11,103 nt of DNA. Origin: Lachnospiraceae bacterium. GTDB lineage: Bacteria; Bacillota; Clostridia; Lachnospirales; Lachnospiraceae. The notes under the pieces were generated by a model that was not told where the DNA came from, ran no database searches, and worked only from the letters and a program-made list of their open reading frames with translations. Shown piece by piece: positions 6,296-11,103 of this stretch; position 1 is the stretch's first letter, and every line of letters starts with the position of its first letter. The stretch covers positions 1 through 11,103 of the forward strand of contig JAGCCY010000081.1 of NCBI GenBank assembly GCA_017651385.1, written 5' to 3'. The position numbers and the translations under genes are program-made.

Positions 6296-7708
6296 ATGAA
6301 AAGAACACTATACCTTAAATTTTTACTTGCATACTTAATATTCGGTGTGTTCGGATTTATCATAGTAAGCTCCTTTGTGTCGCAGACCACCTATAACCGT
6401 CTTATCAAGGAAGAGGCGGAGGTTTTGTATAAAGAAGCGAACCTGATAGCCAATACATATGCTGCGGACCTCTACACAAACACCAGGGCGCTTGATGAGG
6501 TTAAGGAGCAGATGGACAACCTGGGGACGTTTATGTCCTCGACCATCTGGATCATTAACCCTTCCGGAAGGATGATCCTTGGTACGGATATGGCGCTTGA
6601 TGTTGAAAATCCGCGTGTCATAGAAGGCTTCGATCCTACCGTTACCGATGATTCCTACTACACGACGGGAACTTTCTTTGACAGCTTCAATGAAGAGATG
6701 TTAAGTGTTTTTGCACCCATAACCGCGGATTACAAAGTTAAGGGTTATGTGGTAATACATACATCCGTTGATTCGATCGCAAGACAGAGTGACGACTTTC
6801 TGGCAATTTCATATCTTCTTTTGATAATACTGTTAGTTCTTTCACTTATCATTTTATTGTTCTTTACCGAAATGGTATATTTTCCGTTAAAGAAAATAAC
6901 CGAGGCAACGGAACAGTATGCATCGGGAAACCTGCATTACGAATTTACGGTCGATTCCAACGATGAAATGGGTTATCTGGCCGCCACGCTTTCGTACATG
7001 GCTCAGGAGATCGCAAGGGGAGAGGACAACCAGAAGAAATTTATCGCCAACGTTTCCCATGATTTCAGATCTCCGCTCACATCGATAAGAGGATATCTTG
7101 AGGCAATGCTGGATGGCACTATCCCGCCCGAGATGCATGAAAAGTATCTCGGTATCGTGTTAAGCGAGACAGAAAGGCTTACAAAGCTTACAAACGGATT
7201 GCTTGCGCTTAACAACCTTAATATGAAGGGCGTTGTTCTCGATATTTCGGATTTTGACATAAACGAGGTGATCCGTTCCACTGCGGCTTCTTTTGAAGGA
7301 ACATGCACCAAGAAGAACATCGGAATAAATCTTGTGCTTACGGGCGATGCGCTTTATGTCCATGCCGATGAGATGAAGATAGGACAGGTTCTTTACAATC
7401 TTTTGGACAATGCCATCAAGTTTTCTCATCACAATTCGACCATTAAGATCGAGACCACCGAAAAGCACAATAAGGTTTTTGTATCCGTCAAGGACAGCGG
7501 TATAGGCATACCGAAAGATGAACAGAAGCTTGTATTTGACAGATTTTACAAGTCGGACAGTTCGAGAGGTAAGGATAAAAAGGGTACCGGACTCGGACTT
7601 TCGATCACAAAAGAGATTATCCTTGCTCACAACGAGCATATTAATGTGATCAGCACCGAAGGCGTCGGAACGGAATTTATATTCTCGCTTCCGCTGACAG
7701 AGGAGTAA
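6296..7708 (+). CDS. Membrane sensor histidine kinase with extracytoplasmic sensor domain and HAMP
   Basis: This 470-residue PhoR/ResE-type kinase should sense an envelope signal and phosphorylate the preceding regulator. Layout: TM1 (about 7-28); an extracytoplasmic region of about 140 residues (30-168) whose WIINPSGRMILG and VFAPITADYKVKGYVVIHTS segments resemble a single Cache/PAS-like sensor fold; TM2 (about 169-191); HAMP (about 192-243); HisKA with phosphoacceptor His255 in SHDFRSPLTSIRGYLEA (254-270); and a HATPase domain with N box NLLDNAIKFS (368-377), G1 DSGIGIP (400-406), F box FDRFYKSD (414-421) and G2 GTGLGLSI (430-437). All catalytic motifs are intact. An AAAGGA sequence directly touches the ATG with no spacer and no alternative in-frame start is seen, so initiation may depend on coupling to the regulator's stop 8 nt upstream. 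The ligand is unknown. The HtrA-like gene follows after one base. Confidence 0.94.
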   Translation: MKRTLYLKFLLAYLIFGVFGFIIVSSFVSQTTYNRLIKEEAEVLYKEANLIANTYAADLYTNTRALDEVKEQMDNLGTFMSSTIWIINPSGRMILGTDMALDVENPRVIEGFDPTVTDDSYYTTGTFFDSFNEEMLSVFAPITADYKVKGYVVIHTSVDSIARQSDDFLAISYLLLIILLVLSLIILLFFTEMVYFPLKKITEATEQYASGNLHYEFTVDSNDEMGYLAATLSYMAQEIARGEDNQKKFIANVSHDFRSPLTSIRGYLEAMLDGTIPPEMHEKYLGIVLSETERLTKLTNGLLALNNLNMKGVVLDISDFDINEVIRSTAASFEGTCTKKNIGINLVLTGDALYVHADEMKIGQVLYNLLDNAIKFSHHNSTIKIETTEKHNKVFVSVKDSGIGIPKDEQKLVFDRFYKSDSSRGKDKKGTGLGLSITKEIILAHNEHINVISTEGVGTEFIFSLPLTEE

Positions 7709-7709
7709 G

Positions 7710-9092
7710 ATGGACGATAAAGAATTGATCGAAAACAATGAAAAAGAAAAAAGCGAAGACAATACGGAGAACAAAGACTTTGTATTCATGCGGGAGCAGA
7801 TAAAATCACATCCCGTCAATAAGGGTAAGCTTGCGAAGAGTACGCTTGTATCCGCAATTTCCGCGCTTGTGTTCGGACTGGTGGCCTGCGTAACGTTCTT
7901 TGTGCTCGCACCGATCGTAAGCGGTTATTTCGAAAAAGACGATACGGTTGAAGAAGCGGTCAAGCCTGTTGTTTTTCCCGAGGAGACGATCGAGGAAGAG
8001 ACAAATCCCGAGGATATGCTCATCACAAACGAACCTGAGATCGATCTTTCCGAGATAGCCGCTCTTTCAGAAGAAGAGATAGCAAAAGCCTTAAGCAGTG
8101 TGGAGTTCAGTATCTCGGATTATCAAAAGCTCTATCAAAGCCTTTCGGATCTGGCCCAGAAAACCGAAAGAAGCCTTGTAAGGGTAAGGACCGTTACGAC
8201 CGATACCGACTGGTTTAATAACATGTTTGAAGAGACCTCCGAGCTTTCCGGCCTTGTTGTTGCCGATAACGGAGTAAATCTTTTTATAGTAACCTATGCA
8301 GAAAATCTTAACACCGCCGATGAGATATATGTAACGTTTGCCAATGATGTAACGGTCAAGGCATTTGACCAGATGAAGGACGAACATACGGGGCTCTGCA
8401 TACTTACGGTTCCGAGACTCAGCATTAACGAAGCTACAAGAAAAGGGATCGATGTGGCGACTCTCGGTATTTCCAATACTTCCAAACTTGTCGGAAGCCT
8501 CGTCATTGCGATCGGAAGTCCCATGGGAAGTTACGGTTCCCTTAACTACGGCATGATAACCGCAGCCAATAAGAATTTAAGGGTTGTGGATCATCAATAC
8601 AGACAGATGACTACGGATATATACGGAAGCTCTGCCGCGACCGGGGTGATCATCAATTTAAAGGGCGAGGTAATAGGTATCATCGATACCAAGTATTCGG
8701 ATCCCGATACCAAAAATCTTATCAGTGCCATAGGAATATCCGAGCTTAAAAAGACCATCGAAAAGATGATCAACAATCAGGATCTTATATATTTCGGCGT
8801 TACCGGAAGCAACGTTCCCGAAGATGCGGTTTTACAGTATTCGGCACCGAGAGGTTCGTTTGTGCTTTCCGTTGAGATGGATTCGCCCGCAATGGTAGCC
8901 GGTATCCAGGCCGGAGATATCATAGTTTCGCTTGATTCAAAGAGTGTAGGATCGTATTCGGATGTTGTGGCGATGATAAGAGATCTTGAGCCGGATATAG
9001 AGATTCCGGTGATCGTAAGCAGATTTTCACAGGGAGAATATAAGAACATAAATCTTTCGGTTACGCCGAGAGCTATGGAACAGGGAGAGTAA
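7710..9092 (+). CDS. Membrane-anchored HtrA/DegP-like protein with PDZ domain, apparently lacking the catalytic triad
   Basis: The 460-residue protein has a charged cytoplasmic N-terminus (1-42), one membrane segment (about 43-68), an acidic Glu-rich external linker (about 75-128), a trypsin-like HtrA domain (about 145-355) and a PDZ domain (about 361-455, with YFGV, DSPAMVAGIQAGDIIVSLD and YSDVVAMI). This is the HtrA/DegS plan. Aligned by eye without gaps to HtrA motifs, the three catalytic positions are changed: the His of TNxHVV falls on Glu198, the Asp of TDLAVLK on Gly228 (in HTGLCIL), and the Ser of GNSGGP on Ala310 (in GSSAATG). The fold markers LGISNTSKLVGS, AIGSPMG and NLKGEVIGI survive. 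It is therefore probably a pseudoprotease that binds peptides or misfolded proteins outside the cell. It has AGGAG at 4-nt spacing and starts 1 nt after the kinase stop. A residual activity using Ser307 or Ser308 cannot be excluded. Confidence 0.88.
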   Translation: MDDKELIENNEKEKSEDNTENKDFVFMREQIKSHPVNKGKLAKSTLVSAISALVFGLVACVTFFVLAPIVSGYFEKDDTVEEAVKPVVFPEETIEEETNPEDMLITNEPEIDLSEIAALSEEEIAKALSSVEFSISDYQKLYQSLSDLAQKTERSLVRVRTVTTDTDWFNNMFEETSELSGLVVADNGVNLFIVTYAENLNTADEIYVTFANDVTVKAFDQMKDEHTGLCILTVPRLSINEATRKGIDVATLGISNTSKLVGSLVIAIGSPMGSYGSLNYGMITAANKNLRVVDHQYRQMTTDIYGSSAATGVIINLKGEVIGIIDTKYSDPDTKNLISAIGISELKKTIEKMINNQDLIYFGVTGSNVPEDAVLQYSAPRGSFVLSVEMDSPAMVAGIQAGDIIVSLDSKSVGSYSDVVAMIRDLEPDIEIPVIVSRFSQGEYKNINLSVTPRAMEQGE

Positions 9093-9096
9093 TCCA

Positions 9097-10044
9097 ATGA
9101 GATATTTGAAAGATCTGAAAGACGGTGAACATGTTCAGGGAATATATCTATGCAAGCAGAAGACGTCGGCTGTCACAAAGAACGGAAAGCCTTATGACAA
9201 TGTCATCCTTCAGGATAAAACCGGCTCGATCGATTGCAAGATCTGGGATGTGAGCAATGCCGGCATAATGGATTTTGACGTATTCGACTATATAGATATA
9301 ATCGGTGATGTTTCGATATTCAACAATGCGATGCAGATATCGATCAAGAGAGCGAGAGTTGCAAAAGAAGGCGAGTACGATCCCGCAGATTATCTGCCTG
9401 TAAGCGAAAAGAACATTGATGATATGTATAAAGAACTTTTGGATATCATATCAAGGATATCAAATGTTCACCTCAAAGCTTTGCTTGAAGAATTTTTCGT
9501 AAAAGACGAAGAGTTTATAAAGGAATTTAAGTTTACAAGCGCCGCAAAGAGCGTTCATCACGGTTTTGTGGGAGGTCTTTTGGAGCATACCCTTTCGGTC
9601 ACAAAGACCTGTGTTTTTCTGGCAGGGCATTATCCTGTAATAAACAAAGACCTGCTGATCACAGCTGCAATATGTCACGATATCGGAAAGGTAAGAGAGT
9701 TTTCCGCGTTTCCCATTAACGATTATACGGATGAGGGAAATCTTATCGGGCACATAGTAATAGGCTATGAAATGGTCGGAGAAGTGTGTGCGAAGCTTGG
9801 CAATTTCCCCAAGAACCTTGAAAACGAATTAAAGCATTGTATCCTTGCACATCACGGAAAGCTTGAATTTGGTTCACCCAAGAGACCCGCGATCATAGAA
9901 GCTGTGGCACTTAACTATGCGGACGATCTTGATGCCAAGATGGAGACCTTCAAGGAGGCACTCGATGCTTCGGTAGAGCCCGGCTGGCTTGGATTTAACA
10001 AGATGCTTGAGTCGAATATAAGATCCACTCACGGAGAGAATTAG
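9097..10044 (+). CDS. yhaM: 3'-5' exoribonuclease YhaM (OB-fold plus HD domain)
   Basis: The 315-residue cytoplasmic protein matches Bacillus YhaM (about 314 residues) in length and order. YhaM is a metal-dependent 3'-5' exonuclease that trims RNA ends and can act on single-stranded DNA. Residues about 10-90 form an OB-fold nucleic-acid-binding domain (VILQDKTGSIDCKIWD). An HD phosphohydrolase domain follows: HHGFVGGLLEHT (154-165, His164), CHDIGK (193-198, with His194-Asp195), GHIVIGYE (218-225, His219), LAHHG (250-254) and Asp277 in NYADDLDAK. These supply the metal ligands, so activity looks intact. A GGAGAG site lies 7 nt before the ATG and 4 nt follow the HtrA-like stop. It is out of place functionally next to the two-component genes, and with the rlmD-like gene 1 nt downstream it forms an RNA-metabolism pair. 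Confidence 0.93.
   Translation: MRYLKDLKDGEHVQGIYLCKQKTSAVTKNGKPYDNVILQDKTGSIDCKIWDVSNAGIMDFDVFDYIDIIGDVSIFNNAMQISIKRARVAKEGEYDPADYLPVSEKNIDDMYKELLDIISRISNVHLKALLEEFFVKDEEFIKEFKFTSAAKSVHHGFVGGLLEHTLSVTKTCVFLAGHYPVINKDLLITAAICHDIGKVREFSAFPINDYTDEGNLIGHIVIGYEMVGEVCAKLGNFPKNLENELKHCILAHHGKLEFGSPKRPAIIEAVALNYADDLDAKMETFKEALDASVEPGWLGFNKMLESNIRSTHGEN
10033..10038 (+). promoter_or_regulatory. Ribosome-binding site that fixes the TTG start of the rlmD-like gene
   Basis: GGAGAG lies inside the last codons of yhaM, 7 nt before a TTG at 10046. No ATG or GTG lies in frame nearby, and the protein read from this TTG begins at the expected place before the TRAM domain. The site therefore supports TTG as the start. 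Confidence 0.65.
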
Positions 10045-10045
10045 T

Positions 10046-11103
10046 TTGATCAACAAGAATCAGGAAATTGAAATAGAAATCGAAGCCCTCGGATCGGAGG
10101 GTGAAGGGATCGGTCATTTCGAAGACGGAATGACCGTTTTTGTAATTGGCGCGTTACCCGGCGATAAGGTACTTGCACATATAATGAAGGTCAAGAAAAC
10201 CTATGCCTATGCGTTTGTGAAAGATATAATCTCACCTTCACCGTACAGGGTTGTACCTAAATGCGCCGTAGCCAAAAAGTGCGGCGGATGTACGTTTTTG
10301 CATTATGATTACAAAAAGCAGCTTGAATACAAGCAGGAAAAGGTCTTAAATTGCCTGGTCAGGATAGGCGGGATAGAGAATCCGCCTATGGAAGATATCG
10401 TTGGGGCAGAGAACATTTTCTTTTACCGTAACAAAGCCCAGTTCCCGGTCGGTAAGGACGCGGAAGGAAACCCGATCATAGGCTTTTACAGGAAAAGAAG
10501 CCACGATGTTGTGGAAAACAAAGAATGCGTGATACAGGCTGAGGTTAACGAAGGCATTGTATCGGTAACAGAGGACTTTCTTAAGGAGTATAAGGTCCCG
10601 GTATATGACGAAGAGACCGGGAAAGGACTTGTAAGGCATATCTTTACCCGCACGGGATTTTCCACGGGTGAAGTGATGGTATGCGTGGTCATAAACGGAA
10701 AAACCCTTCCCCAATATGAGATCTTATTTGAAAGGCTTAAGCACGTTATCGATAAGTACGGTCTTAAACTTTCAAGTTTCTGCCTTAATGTAAACACAAA
10801 AAACACAAATGTCATTTTGGGGACGGAATGCATATTCTTATACGGAAATCAATATATCGAGGATATGATAGGAGATGTAAGATACAGGATCTCTCCGCTT
10901 TCTTTTTATCAGGTCAACCCGGAACAGACAAAGAAGCTGTACGACCTTGCCCTTCTTTATGCCGATCTTTCGGGAAACGAGATCGTGTGGGATCTGTACT
11001 GCGGCATAGGGACTATTTCTCTTTACCTTGCACGCAAGGCAAAAGAGGTATACGGAGTCGAGATCGTGCCCGAAGCCATCGAAGATGCAAAAGAAAACGC
11101 AAA
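10046..11103 (+). CDS. rlmD: RlmD/RumA-type 23S rRNA (uracil-C5)-methyltransferase, partial (3' end outside window)
   Basis: An uninterrupted frame begins at TTG 10046 and runs off the window after 352 complete codons. The N-terminal TRAM RNA-binding domain spans about 6-62. An iron-sulfur motif follows, CX5CGGC with Cys73, Cys79 and Cys82, and Cys161 in NKECVIQ is the likely fourth ligand, as in RumA. Then come the family segments YRNKAQFPVG (127-136), RHIFTRTG, SPLSFYQVNPEQT, and the SAM-binding motif DLYCGIGT (316-323). The catalytic cysteine and general base lie beyond the window. These enzymes make m5U in 23S rRNA (U1939, and in Bacillus RlmCD also U747). Which positions this one modifies cannot be told, and a tRNA-modifying relative is possible. 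It starts 1 nt after yhaM, implying translational coupling. Confidence 0.88.
   Translation, partial: MINKNQEIEIEIEALGSEGEGIGHFEDGMTVFVIGALPGDKVLAHIMKVKKTYAYAFVKDIISPSPYRVVPKCAVAKKCGGCTFLHYDYKKQLEYKQEKVLNCLVRIGGIENPPMEDIVGAENIFFYRNKAQFPVGKDAEGNPIIGFYRKRSHDVVENKECVIQAEVNEGIVSVTEDFLKEYKVPVYDEETGKGLVRHIFTRTGFSTGEVMVCVVINGKTLPQYEILFERLKHVIDKYGLKLSSFCLNVNTKNTNVILGTECIFLYGNQYIEDMIGDVRYRISPLSFYQVNPEQTKKLYDLALLYADLSGNEIVWDLYCGIGTISLYLARKAKEVYGVEIVPEAIEDAKENA

Larger units (their letters stand above)
2580..11103 (+). other. Predicted seven-gene transcription unit (Nudix, mutS2, regulator, kinase, HtrA-like, yhaM, rlmD-like)
   Basis: Seven plus-strand genes follow each other with gaps of 22, 14, 8, 1, 4 and 1 nt, and no hairpin plus U-tract was seen between them. 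Gaps this short suggest shared transcription and, from the regulator onward, translational coupling. A separate start just before mutS2 is possible. The unit mixes nucleotide hygiene, ribosome or recombination quality control, envelope signalling and RNA metabolism. The 3' end lies beyond the window. Confidence 0.6.

Noticed and set aside
7160..7819. Minus-strand open frame of 219 codons opposite the kinase and HtrA-like genes
   Set aside because: It lies antisense to intact kinase catalytic motifs, crosses a gene boundary and has no recognisable domain.
8631..8639. GSSAATG read as a functional HtrA serine motif
   Set aside because: Counting back from the conserved NLKGEVIGI segment puts the nucleophile on Ala310, not Ser307/308. 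The His and Asp positions are also changed, so an intact active site is unlikely.
1..11103. CRISPR arrays, tRNA/rRNA genes, insertion sequences or phage genes
   Set aside because: No repeat-spacer pattern, no structured RNA gene and no transposase or phage protein was seen. Every gap is about 110 bases or less.

Overview
The window looks like a chromosomal core segment from a Firmicute of class Clostridia, most likely family Lachnospiraceae. The grounds are Gram-positive-type versions of DnaJ, RsmE, MutS2, YhaM and an RlmD-like methyltransferase, purine-rich Shine-Dalgarno sites, moderate GC and a strong preference for CTT leucine codons. This placement is an inference from family resemblance. 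No RNA gene, mobile element, CRISPR array or long repeat was seen. No gap between genes is longer than about 110 bases.

Left part (1-2504): the 3' end of dnaJ is followed by a hairpin terminator, then a MATE-family efflux transporter on the plus strand. The transporter faces a convergent rsmE (16S rRNA m3U1498 methyltransferase) on the minus strand. The two share one 15-bp bidirectional terminator. In many Firmicutes dnaJ, prmA and rsmE run together. Here prmA is missing from between them and rsmE is inverted, so this junction is rearranged.

Middle and right part (2505-11103): a 111-bp divergent promoter region separates rsmE from a run of seven tightly packed plus-strand genes with gaps of 22, 14, 8, 1, 4 and 1 nt. 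They are a Nudix hydrolase (ADP-ribose pyrophosphatase type), mutS2, an OmpR/PhoB-type response regulator, its sensor histidine kinase, a membrane-anchored HtrA-like protein with a PDZ domain, a YhaM-type 3'-5' exoribonuclease, and the start of an RlmD/RumA-type 23S rRNA uracil-C5 methyltransferase that runs off the window. No terminator was seen between them, so they could be one transcription unit, perhaps with an internal promoter directly in front of mutS2.

The most interesting part is the trio at 5583-9092. A two-component system is followed after 1 nt by an HtrA-family protein whose His, Asp and Ser catalytic positions all appear replaced (by Glu198, Gly228 and Ala310), while the fold motifs and the PDZ domain remain. 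It reads as a membrane-tethered pseudoprotease, and it may be an accessory sensor or scaffold for the kinase. Secondary points are a likely leaderless start for mutS2, a degenerate LDLRG motif in its Smr domain, a TTG start for the rlmD-like gene, and a Nudix box with one extra residue.
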